Below, piece after piece: positions 1-7,700 of a stretch of 31,346 nucleotides of DNA (the first letter of the stretch is position 1; each line of letters begins with the position of its first letter). Position numbers and translations under genes: made by a program. Under the pieces are notes generated by a model, which was given only the letters and a program-made list of their open reading frames with translations, was not told where the DNA came from and did not search any database. The DNA lies in contig CBDUSP010000011.1 of the NCBI GenBank assembly GCA_965370365.1, positions 1-31,346 on the forward strand. The letters are read 5' to 3'. The DNA is from DAIDHZ01 sp965370365. GTDB lineage: Bacteria > Chlamydiota > Chlamydiia > Chlamydiales > SM23-39.

Positions 1-1
1 C

Positions 2-283
2 AAGCAGACCGACGCGTTCGCCGAGGGCGTGGGCTTCACCGAGATACTGGCGAAGGCGGCTGCGTTTGCGATGGGAGCCGTGCCGGCGCTCAACGAGCGA
101 TATGCCGACGGCGGGGTCGTCCACAACGAGGACGTCAACGTCGGCATCGCTGTCGGGTTGGAGGAGGCGGTCGTCGTTCCGGTGATTCGCTCCTGTCAGA
201 GCAAGGATCTCCGACAGATCGCCGGTGAGTTTCCCCATCCATCTACCCAAATAGGGAATTTCTACCTGAAAGTGAATCAATAG
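2..283 (+). CDS. 2-oxoacid dehydrogenase E2 acyltransferase fragment (foreign/chimeric)
   Basis: This is an internal piece of the catalytic domain of a dihydrolipoamide acyltransferase (E2 of pyruvate or branched-chain 2-oxoacid dehydrogenase), which transfers acyl groups from lipoamide to CoA. Seen: the frame is open from base 2 and reads FTEILAKAAAFAM, then LNERY, HNEDVNVGIAVGLEE and VVVPVIR, the conserved order of the E2 core fold. The match stops near IAGE at about base 228; the tail to the stop at 281-283 is unrelated chlamydial DNA read in the wrong sense. The piece is far richer in G+C than everything after it. The start and the catalytic His region are absent. Inference: foreign DNA joined at about 221-232, so the gene should not be assigned to this organism. 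Family identity is fairly sure; the source is unknown. Confidence 0.72.
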   Translation, partial: KQTDAFAEGVGFTEILAKAAAFAMGAVPALNERYADGGVVHNEDVNVGIAVGLEEAVVVPVIRSCQSKDLRQIAGEFPHPSTQIGNFYLKVNQ

Positions 284-331
284 CCCGATAACAATTAGAA
301 GAATCCCTGTGAGTACTAAAAACCGCGACAT
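230..331 (-). CDS. DUF2905-like small membrane protein, 3' part missing
   Basis: The reverse strand starts an ATG at 331, two bases... after a 3-base gap from the trxA stop, and gives one hydrophobic segment (RFLVLTGILLIVIGLL) followed by IPYLGRWMGK before the sequence changes character at about 230. This pattern, a single N-terminal membrane helix then a Gly/Arg-rich turn, resembles DUF2905 proteins (about 65-75 residues), which go on with a LPGD motif and a second helix. Across the junction the frame reads LTGD, so the join may lie inside that motif. The function of DUF2905 is unknown. Tight spacing suggests cotranscription with trxA. The frame remains open to the window edge through the foreign DNA, but that part is not expected to be real protein. 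Identification rests on pattern only. Confidence 0.5.
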
Positions 332-334
332 CCA

Positions 335-652
335 CTATACCAGAGAGAGGAGAATCTCTTTGATCTCATCCGCTGTGCGCAAGCCCACAAGTCGTTTTTC
401 TTCCTTTCCATCTTTGAAAATAATCATCGTAGGAACAGAAGTAATTTGAAATTCTCCAGCCGTCTTCTGCTCGCTATCGATGTCGACCTTTCCGATCGTT
501 GCTTTTCCAGAAACTTCCTTAGCAACTTCCTCTAAAACAGGGGCAAGCGTTCTGCAAGGGCCGCACCAATCTGCATGAAAATCAACAAGGACAACGCCTT
601 TTGCTATATCTTGGGAAAAACTTGCATCGGTAAAGTGTTTGATCTCGCTCAT
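335..652 (-). CDS. trxA: thioredoxin
   Basis: A 105-residue cytoplasmic thioredoxin, a dithiol reductant for ribonucleotide reductase and other oxidised proteins. Seen: the active site WCGPC at residues 29-33 inside VDFHADWCGPCRTLAP, the buried Asp in VLVDF, and the cis-proline loop TSVPTMIIF, all at canonical positions and at the usual length (105-110). The start at 652 is supported by a GAGGAG Shine-Dalgarno about 5 bases upstream. It sits 27 bases downstream of the marC-like gene on the same strand and 3 bases upstream of the truncated DUF2905-like gene, so a short operon is likely. Identity is secure. Confidence 0.96.
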   Translation of the reverse strand: MSEIKHFTDASFSQDIAKGVVLVDFHADWCGPCRTLAPVLEEVAKEVSGKATIGKVDIDSEQKTAGEFQITSVPTMIIFKDGKEEKRLVGLRTADEIKEILLSLV

Positions 653-679
653 AAGACTCCTCTTTTTGGAGGCACTATA

Positions 680-1300
680 TCAGGAAAAGAATATTCCTTC
701 TATCCCCTGAACGAAAATCTCGATTGCGAGTGCAGACAAGATAAGTCCCCCGATTCGGGTGACCACATTAATACCTGATGCTCCGATCTTTTTCTCAAGT
801 TCGGTTCCGAAGGATAATATGAGTGTCACAAGTGCCCCAACAACAAGCCCGCAAAAAGAAAGCACAACAAGTTCTGTGAGGGAGTGGTAGAGGTGCGCCA
901 TCACGATCACGCTACTTAATGATCCCGGGCCTACCATGACAGGGATGGCAAGAGGAACAAAAGGGATAATTGCCTTTGTTCTTGTCGCTTCTTCCTCTTC
1001 TGTTTGTCGCATAGGAGAGATCTGCGCATTTAACATCGATAGAGCAAGGAGGAAAACGATAATCCCACCTGCGCACTGAAAAGCGGGAATCCGTATCCCT
1101 AAAACCGAAAGAATCGCGCCACCAAGCCAAACCGTTACCGCTAAGATGATGCCAACAGTAACACCGATCCAAAGTGCGCTTTTTTTTCGCGCCGCCCGGC
1201 TTCTGCCTTGAGTCAAGCTTAAGAAAACAGGGATTGCAGCAAGCGGGCTACAAAGCATAAAAAGAGTGACAAGGTAATTGACAACGATCGGACTTTTCAT
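680..1300 (-). CDS. MarC family integral membrane protein
   Basis: A 206-residue inner-membrane protein with about six hydrophobic segments. Seen: an N-terminal helix with VTLFMLCSPLAAIPVFLSL, the family-typical N-P/S-P-L-A-x-I-P region; central segments starting WIGVTVGIILAVTVWLGG and IPAFQCAGGIIVFLLALSML; and a polar loop with the conserved-looking FVPLAIPVMVGPGSLS, which resembles the P-x-A-x-P-x-x-x-G-P-G signature of MarC proteins. The family was named for a supposed multiple antibiotic resistance role that was not upheld; its substrate is unknown. The start at 1300 has GAGGGAA a few bases upstream. It is separated from the cmk-plsC fusion by a hairpin at 1352-1385 and precedes trxA by 27 bases. 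Family assignment is good; function is open. Confidence 0.85.
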   Translation of the reverse strand: MKSPIVVNYLVTLFMLCSPLAAIPVFLSLTQGRSRAARKKSALWIGVTVGIILAVTVWLGGAILSVLGIRIPAFQCAGGIIVFLLALSMLNAQISPMRQTEEEEATRTKAIIPFVPLAIPVMVGPGSLSSVIVMAHLYHSLTELVVLSFCGLVVGALVTLILSFGTELEKKIGASGINVVTRIGGLILSALAIEIFVQGIEGIFFS

Positions 1301-1351
1301 AAGGTTCCCTCTTTCCGCATTCTGAGAAATCTCCTAATTTTCTACAAGCTT

Positions 1352-1385
1352 TAAGGAACCACTGAAATGAATCAGTGGCTCCTTA
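1352..1385 (-). terminator. hairpin at end of cmk-plsC
   Basis: An inverted repeat with 14-base arms (1352-1365 and 1372-1385, one mismatch) around a 6-base loop overlaps the cmk-plsC stop codon. No clear U tract follows on the minus strand, so it may be a weak terminator or a 3'-end stabilising hairpin separating the uppS-cdsA-cmk/plsC operon from the marC-trxA genes. Confidence 0.45.
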
Positions 1386-2702
1386 AGGAGGATTTCCTTT
1401 TGCCCCTTCATGCAACCAAGTCTTTAGCTCTTTGATCGCAGTAGAGCATCTCGCGGCAATTGCATCATCGATCTCGCCTTTTGGGAGATCTTCGAAATCC
1501 TCCCACTCAATCGGTGAACCAAAAACACAAGAAATCTTACCAAAGATTTTTGGGAACTTGCTTTTTGCAGGCCACGCAGCCTGCGCACCTTTAATATACG
1601 CTGGGAAAATCGTGCACTTTGCTTTTTTTGCTAAAAACACAAATCCCTTCTTAAAAGGTTGCATGTCCTCATCACGTGCTCGCGTCCCTTCTGGGAAAAT
1701 AATGAGCTTGTTCCCTTCATTTAAGAGTTTGATCATCTGACGCAAAATATTCATATCAGATGCGCCCTTTGCAAGAGGATGCGTATTGAGAACCTTAATC
1801 AGCCTCCCCAAAAGAGGAATGCGGAAAAGGGTCTCTCGTGCTAAAAAGTGAACCTCTTCAGGACAAGAAATCGAAAGAACCGGGGGATCATAAAAGGAGG
1901 TATGGTTTGCAATCAAAAGCCCAGCTCCCGGATAGATATGCTTTTCTCCGTATATCTTGAGCCGAAAAAAGAGTCTAAAAAAGATCCTTGCGGTCCAATA
2001 GACAAGGAAGTAGGGAAGCTTCATTTCCAAAAGGCGTTTTTTTCTTTTCGGGGTTTTTACAAGGATTTGTGCAACCACCTCATCGGCTGTGTAGTTTGAT
2101 GTGTCGATTAAAACCGCATCATCAGCTTGTTTTAAGGGAGACGTTTCACGATTTTGATCATTTTTATCCCGCTCTTGCATCTCTTTAAGGACTTGGTCAA
2201 AGTCTTGTTTTTTTTCCGGGAATTTACGCTTTAACTCTTCAAAGCGCCTCTCTGCGCGGACTCTCTCGCTTGCTGTCAGAAAAATCTTCACATCCGCTTT
2301 GGGGAACACAACAGTCCCCATATCGCGCCCCTCAAAGACAGCATCATGAGATCTCCCAAAATGCCTTTGCATTTTCACCATGCACTTACGAACAGCTACA
2401 TAGGTAGCTACTTGGGACGAGATCGATGTAACTTCCCGGGAACGGATCGCCTCTGTTACATCTGTTCCATCTACAAAGTAGGTCTTTTCTTGTCTTGAAG
2501 AGCGCACTTCAAAAGAAAACGAAGGGATGAGTTTGAGGACTTCTTCCTCATTTAGAGGATCGATTTTGCTCTGCAAGACTTTCCAAGCAAATGAACGATA
2601 CATTGCGCCTGTATCGAAAAAAGAAAAGCCAAGTCTTTTTGCAAGCTCTTTTGCAACTGTCGACTTTCCTGTGCCGGAGGGCCCATCAATCGCGATTATC
2701 AT
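1383..2702 (-). CDS. cmk-plsC: fused cytidylate kinase / 1-acyl-glycerol-3-phosphate acyltransferase
   Basis: A 439-residue two-domain protein. Residues 1 to about 215 are CMP kinase (CMP/dCMP + ATP to CDP/dCDP): P-loop GPSGTGKSTVAKELAKRLG at 7-25, then FFDTGAMYRSFA, FEGRDMGTVVFP and the lid ASERVRAERRFEEL. Residues from about 228 are PlsC, which makes phosphatidic acid from lysophosphatidic acid at the membrane: the HX4D motif in IANHTSFYD, the substrate motif FPEGTRARDED, and an amphipathic lead-in MKLPYFLVYWTARIFF. In Chlamydia, cmk and plsC are separate neighbouring genes; here one frame runs through, and the Met at the MKLPYF boundary could be the old plsC start. The start overlaps the cdsA stop by 4 bases (ATGA), which implies translational coupling. 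Both domain identities are secure. Confidence 0.93.
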   Translation of the reverse strand: MIIAIDGPSGTGKSTVAKELAKRLGFSFFDTGAMYRSFAWKVLQSKIDPLNEEEVLKLIPSFSFEVRSSRQEKTYFVDGTDVTEAIRSREVTSISSQVATYVAVRKCMVKMQRHFGRSHDAVFEGRDMGTVVFPKADVKIFLTASERVRAERRFEELKRKFPEKKQDFDQVLKEMQERDKNDQNRETSPLKQADDAVLIDTSNYTADEVVAQILVKTPKRKKRLLEMKLPYFLVYWTARIFFRLFFRLKIYGEKHIYPGAGLLIANHTSFYDPPVLSISCPEEVHFLARETLFRIPLLGRLIKVLNTHPLAKGASDMNILRQMIKLLNEGNKLIIFPEGTRARDEDMQPFKKGFVFLAKKAKCTIFPAYIKGAQAAWPAKSKFPKIFGKISCVFGSPIEWEDFEDLPKGEIDDAIAARCSTAIKELKTWLHEGAKGNPP

Positions 2703-3547
2703 ACGGCTACAAAATGAAGATATAGGTAGAGAACGGGCGCGTTAAAAAGAAGCGAATCGATTAAGTCTAGAGCACCGCCAAACCCTGGCAAAACATTGCT
2801 ATCTTTCTTGTTTGCATCCCTCTTTAATAAGGACTCAGAAAGATCGCCAAGAGGAGCAATGAGTCCTAAGAGCGGACCTAAAATTGCTGCTTGGGCAACA
2901 CCAATGTGAAAGCCCTGCAAGTGAAAATGCCGACTTAAAAACAAAAACCCAAAGCTCGCTAGCCCTGCGCAAACAAGACCAAAAAACGTCCCTTCAATTG
3001 TTTTTCCAGGACTAATGGCAGGGGCGAGTTTCTTTCTTCCCCAAAGATTTCCCGCAAAATAGGCCCCAATATCCGAAACCTTTGTAACCACAAGGAGATA
3101 CGCAACCCACCATCTTCCGTCTTCGGCCCCTGAAAAGTAGAGGATTCCCAAAATCATCCCCATCGGAACCGCAATATAAGTCATCCCAAAAGAGGATACA
3201 GCTAAGTTGACAATCGCCCCTTCTTTTTCTTTAAAATGCAGAACAAAAACGCTCAAAAAAGCGACAAAAAAGACAATTAAAGGAAGCATTACAAGTCGAG
3301 GTGATGTCTCGGAAACAAAAAATGCCACAACTTCTAAAAAAGTAAAAAGCAAGATCACAGGAAGAAGCAATCTTCCCCCCTTTGCCTTTACAAACTGCTC
3401 ATACTCCCAAACAGCAACACAGGTGATCGTTGCTGTAAAAGCCACCACAACATATTGAAACCAAACATTTTGAGAAAAAACAAACAAGCAAATAAGGGAA
3501 GGAATAATAACTAGGGAGAATAAAAAGCGCTTCTTCAAGTCCTTCAT
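2699..3547 (-). CDS. cdsA: phosphatidate cytidylyltransferase
   Basis: A 282-residue polytopic membrane enzyme that makes CDP-diacylglycerol from phosphatidic acid and CTP, the precursor of all bacterial phospholipids. Seen: multiple hydrophobic segments from residue 8 on, the central KVSDIGAYFAGNLWGRKK (D-x-x-A-Y-x-x-G-x-x-x-G-x-x-K) and ISPGKTIEGTFFG, then the C-terminal SESLLKRDANKKDSN followed by LPGFGGALDLIDSLLF. The classical signature has His and Arg (GHGG..DRxD); here these are Phe and Leu. The gene is 4-base overlapped at both ends, with uppS before it and cmk-plsC after it, so the three are one operon supplying lipid carrier and phospholipid synthesis. Identity is secure from motifs and context. 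Confidence 0.92.
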   Translation of the reverse strand: MKDLKKRFLFSLVIIPSLICLFVFSQNVWFQYVVVAFTATITCVAVWEYEQFVKAKGGRLLLPVILLFTFLEVVAFFVSETSPRLVMLPLIVFFVAFLSVFVLHFKEKEGAIVNLAVSSFGMTYIAVPMGMILGILYFSGAEDGRWWVAYLLVVTKVSDIGAYFAGNLWGRKKLAPAISPGKTIEGTFFGLVCAGLASFGFLFLSRHFHLQGFHIGVAQAAILGPLLGLIAPLGDLSESLLKRDANKKDSNVLPGFGGALDLIDSLLFNAPVLYLYLHFVAV

Positions 3548-4326
3548 ATACCCTTTCCTTTTTGGGGAGCTTTTGCGATAAAACTTGAAACCGCATCGAA
3601 AAGATTTTGGGAAGAAAACTCAGGCCATAAAACATCACTCATGTGGATATGGGCATAGGAAAGCTGCCAAAGAAGAAAATTGCTCAAGCGAAGCTGACCA
3701 CTTGTTCGAATCAAAAGCTCGGGATCTCCCCACTTTTGCGTATCAAGATGCTTTGCGATTAAATCTTCTGTAACCCCTTCAATATCAATTTTTTGACGCT
3801 CATTTTCCTGCAGGATTTTCACGATCGCTCTACGAATTTCGTCACGAGCGCCATAGTTTAAAGCGAGGACAAGGTTGATCTTGTCTCCCTTTTCAGTCAT
3901 TTTTTTTGTCTCTTCAAAAGCATCGCGCACTTTTTCAGGAAGAAGGGAAAGATCACCGATTGCGTCCAATCGAATGCCTTCACGAACCATCAAGTCCCTT
4001 TTCCGAATGAGATAGACCTCAAAAATATTCATCAGAGCATCGATTTCTTCTTCGGGCCTCCCCCAGTTTTCTGTGGAAAATGAATAGACAGTGAGTGTTT
4101 TTGTCCCAAGTTCAATGGCAGCGCGCACCGTGTCGATCAAGACTTCAGCGCCTTCCCAGTGCCCCATCATAGGAGGAAGGGATCGAAGCTTCGCCCATCT
4201 GCGATTCCCGTCCATAATAATCGCGATATGATTTGGAACCTTCTTAGAGTCGATTAAAGAAATCTGTTCTGGAGTATAGATCGAATGCGCTTCTTCTTCT
4301 AAAGAAATACTTGAGTGAGCTGTCAT
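3544..4326 (-). CDS. uppS: isoprenyl (undecaprenyl) diphosphate synthase
   Basis: A 260-residue cis-prenyltransferase that makes undecaprenyl diphosphate, the lipid carrier of cell-wall precursors. Seen: the diphosphate-binding IAIIMDGNRRWAK with the catalytic Asp, GHWEGAE, the TVYSFSTENWGRP segment, and near the C terminus LLIRTSGQLRLSNFLLWQ and WPEF. The usual RTGGE is RTSGQ here. I chose the ATG at 4326; the frame extends upstream to a TTG at 4428, but that stretch runs into a hairpin repeat and carries no family similarity. There is no strong Shine-Dalgarno. It is first in the operon uppS-cdsA-cmk/plsC and divergent from secDF. A TATAGG hexamer at 4408-4413 (minus) could serve as -10. Identity is secure; the start is likely. 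Confidence 0.93.
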   Translation of the reverse strand: MTAHSSISLEEEAHSIYTPEQISLIDSKKVPNHIAIIMDGNRRWAKLRSLPPMMGHWEGAEVLIDTVRAAIELGTKTLTVYSFSTENWGRPEEEIDALMNIFEVYLIRKRDLMVREGIRLDAIGDLSLLPEKVRDAFEETKKMTEKGDKINLVLALNYGARDEIRRAIVKILQENERQKIDIEGVTEDLIAKHLDTQKWGDPELLIRTSGQLRLSNFLLWQLSYAHIHMSDVLWPEFSSQNLFDAVSSFIAKAPQKGKGI

Positions 4327-4409
4327 AGGCGGACAAATTTTTATTTCATGGACTTCTGGAGCATATAGGATCTGAACTATATAGACAAGATCGAGAATTT
4401 CGAATATCC

Positions 4410-4573
4410 TATACCAAAGAAAGCTCAAGAATCAGGAATTTGACAAGAAGACTCCTCGAAATGATTGCCCGGAGCGAATGACCATTGCCGGGAGGCAAGG
4501 CGTGAGCGAGAGCAATCATTTCGAGGAAAAGTCGACGCCGTCAAAAACTGATTCTTGAACTTTCTTTGGTATA
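4410..4573. repeat. ~164-bp hairpin element 1
   Basis: The arms are nearly perfect complements: ATACCAAAGAAAGCTCAAGA at the left end (from 4411) matches the reverse complement of the right end (to 4572) with one change, and the pairing continues inward through CCTCGAAATGATTGC. The loop region holds CCCGG/CCGGG. It ends in GG-TATA-CC against element 2. It contains no credible gene. Together with element 2 it fills most of the 438-base gap between uppS and secDF. Confidence 0.85.
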
Positions 4574-4732
4574 CCAATCGTGTTCCCAAAATTGGATTTT
4601 AGACGGGATTGAAAGCTGCCGAATTTCAGACAAGTCAAGTGGTATTGTATTGCTAATACTATACCACTTGACTTGTCTGAAATTCGGCGCTTTGAACCCG
4701 CCTAAAACCAATTTTTGAATCACGATCGGTAT
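4571..4732. repeat. ~162-bp hairpin element 2
   Basis: A long inverted repeat with arms of about 75-80 bases around a 4-base centre near 4651. The innermost ~35 bases, including CCGAATTTCAGACAAGTCAA and its complement, are almost perfect; the outer ends are ATACCAATCGTG and CACGATCGGTAT. It abuts element 1 with TATA at the joint and is followed by TATATA upstream of secDF. A half-copy related to its left arm lies at 30665-30735. The rest of the gap to secDF (4733-4764) holds only a possible -10 and the AGGG ribosome-binding site. Confidence 0.85.
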
Positions 4733-4764
4733 ATATCCAAAAACTCAAAATAAAAGGGCATCTA

Positions 4765-7700
4765 ATGAGGAAAGGTCGTAAGTGGCAATTTATATCAATT
4801 CTCGCGGTAGCTGTTCTCACTATTTATAATATCCTCCCCACCCTTTTCTTTTACTCAAAACCACTCGCCGATCCCCTTTCGAAAAGCAGTGCCGAAAAAT
4901 CGATTGTAGCGATCGAGCAAAGAATCGATCAGATGAGCCAAGAATCTGTCGATTGGATCCTCTCTTACTGCAAACACATTGGCATTTCCCCAAAAAAAGT
5001 TTCCCCAAACTCTGGATCAATCGCGGTTGAATTTACCAAAACATCTGATGCTGAAAAGTTTAGATCTTATGTGCAAAGAGCAGCTTCTTTAATTTCGTTT
5101 TCCCCTGCAAGGCTTACACCTTCTTTTAGCCAAGAAGATCCAAAATCAGTGATCTTGAACAGACAGATCCCGATTCACCTGCAAGAAAATAAAGGTCTTT
5201 TTTCTTGGGTAAGCAAAAAAGATCCCGAGTATCGAAAAATGGTGATTGAGAGATCTTCTCAAATCGCCTGGAATCTAATCGAAGGAGAAAAAAAAGGGCT
5301 CACCCCAAAGACAATTAAGGCCATGCTCTCCCAAGAAAATCAGTTTTCCTTTGAAGGGACAAAGCTTTGGATCGATTTTTCTCTTGAAAAAATTTGTTTT
5401 TCTCTCAAAAACAATGAGACTCTTATAAAGATCAGTCGTGATTTAGGAGAAAAAGTCCTTCAGAGTGAAAATGGGTTTGAGATTCCCTTCCACCTCCTTG
5501 CAGACACATCCAGCTCCATTGTTCTTCATTTAGATACACTGAGTAAGCTTGAGATCAACCAGGCTCTTTCTTCTATAAAAACAAAGTGGCATCCAAAGCA
5601 TCCTGATTTGCAAAACATTCCAATTGTAGATGCGGACAATTATCCAAATCTTACCTTAGAGGAAAAAGCACTTTGTCTTGTTTTTGTATCTCCTTTTTCT
5701 GAAGATGCAAAAAACCTGTCCAAAGGCTCTTTGTATCTCTTCGTAAAAGGGATTGAAAGAATTCAAAAAACCTATGAAGGATTTCAGGATTCCCCACTTG
5801 CAAGTGCTTTGGAAGAAGATCTTGAAGCTCTTCATTTGAGCCTTTATGAAACAGGATTTTTAAGAGCAGATCCAGCGAAAGACGCTCCCTACAGCGCTGA
5901 TTTTCAGTTTGAAAAGCCCGATTTTGCAGCACCAATTATTCAAGCATCTCGAGAAAACTTCCACGTAAATGCAGACAAAAGACATGCCCTTCTTGAGCTT
6001 TCCACCCATGAGCAAAGGATCATTGCCCAAAACAAGATCGACAACACCGTGCACGAAGAGCTCATCAAGTGGAGAGACGATTATAAAGCTTCTCAGGTAA
6101 ATCTTGATCCAAAAGTACGGTTCGATGTTCCAAAACCGACCAAAAACGTTTTATGGAACAACGTTATGCTTACCCTACGCAAAATGGTTCGCGGTGATGA
6201 GAACCGTATTATTCGATGGGGACTTGACCTTTCTGGAGGAAAATCGGTAGAGCTCGAGCTTTTGGACAGCAAGGGAGAAATTGTCACTGCAGAAGAAGAA
6301 ATCAAACAAGGAATGGGTGAGCTCTACAGCCGCGTAAACAAAATGGGCCTTTCAGAAGTTTCCATCAGGCAAGTAGGAGAGCATATTGCTCTCGACTTTC
6401 CAGGATCTCAAGCATTATCTGCTTCAGATCTAATCCAAGCATCATCGATGTATTTTCACGTTGTAAATGAAAAATTCTCTTCCTATAGCCCAACGATTGG
6501 AAACGCTGTGAATTCGTTTCTGCAGGGTGTGTGGGACGAGGCTTGTTTCACTGGGACAACAGATGCTGGGGGCGTAAACGCAATCGCAATCAAACATTTA
6601 AGCAGAAGCTCTGAAGGCGCTAAGACTCTTCGTGAAAATGGGCTTGAGCTTTTCAAAAAAACATCTCTCTCTAAAGAAAATGGGATCAATGACCATCTCT
6701 CGAAAGTCGTCATTCAAAGGGGATCTTCTGCTAAAGATTGGCAGGGACTTGGAAACCCGCTTCTTATCGTGTTTAACGATCATGTGCTCGAGGGATCTCA
6801 ATTAGAAAATATCTATTCATCGTATGATCCACAAAGAGGAAATTTCTTAAGCTTCGGGGTCGTCTCATCCTTGCAAACCCGCGAAGGGAAGGAAATCTCT
6901 CCCCAAAAAAATCTTCATGCATGGACCTCGCGTTACTCAAAAAACAACATTCTCGGAACACTCAACGAAGCCCCCTCTCGCGGACAGGGCTGGCGCATGG
7001 CCGTTGTTTTAAACGACACCGTCATTAGCTCCCCAACGCTCAATGAAGCCATCAAAGAGAGCGCTTCCATTAGCGGCAGCTTTTCAACGGCAGAAGTGCA
7101 GCGCCTTTGTGCAGATCTAAAAGCAGGCTCCCTTTCATTTACTCCGCGGATCCTCTCTGAGAAAAATGTAAGTCCAGAGCTTGGTCTGGCAGATCGGGAG
7201 AAAGGAATCATGGCAACAGCCGTTGCTCTTCTTCTCGTTGTTATAGCTATGGTTGCATACTACCGCTTTGCAGGCCTTGTTGCCTCCTTAGCTGTCATAT
7301 TTAACCTCCTCATTTTATGGGCAACTTTGCAAAATCTAGGTGCTACGCTTACGCTAGCTGGTCTTGCTGGAATTATTTTGACAGTTGGGATGTCAATCGA
7401 TGCAAATGTTCTTGTCTTTGAGCGGATTAAAGAGGAGCAATCCCTTGGCAAGAGCGCCCAAAATGCGATTGCTGCCGGCTACAAAAAGGCCTTTAGCGCG
7501 ATTGTCGACTCCAATATCACAACAATTATTGCCGCCTTAATTCTCTTAAATTTTGATGCAGGCCCTGTAAAAAGCTTTGCGATGAACTTGATCATTGGAA
7601 TTACCTCTTCGATGTTCACATCGCTCTTTGTTACCCGTTGTTACTTTACTTTCTGGGCAAAAAACCCGAAGAATACGCTCTTAAAAATGAGCGACTGGAT

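Noticed and set aside
230..283. C-terminal tail of the plus-strand E2 frame
   Set aside because: Beyond about 228 it is the antisense of the DUF2905-like gene and has no E2 similarity; only the first part is real.
4327..4428. Upstream extension of uppS to a TTG
   Set aside because: It runs into hairpin element 1, lacks a Shine-Dalgarno and has no family similarity; the ATG at 4326 gives the normal length.
4541..4723. 60-codon minus-strand frame between uppS and secDF
   Set aside because: It lies wholly in the two hairpin elements, so its sequence is set by base pairing and not by coding.
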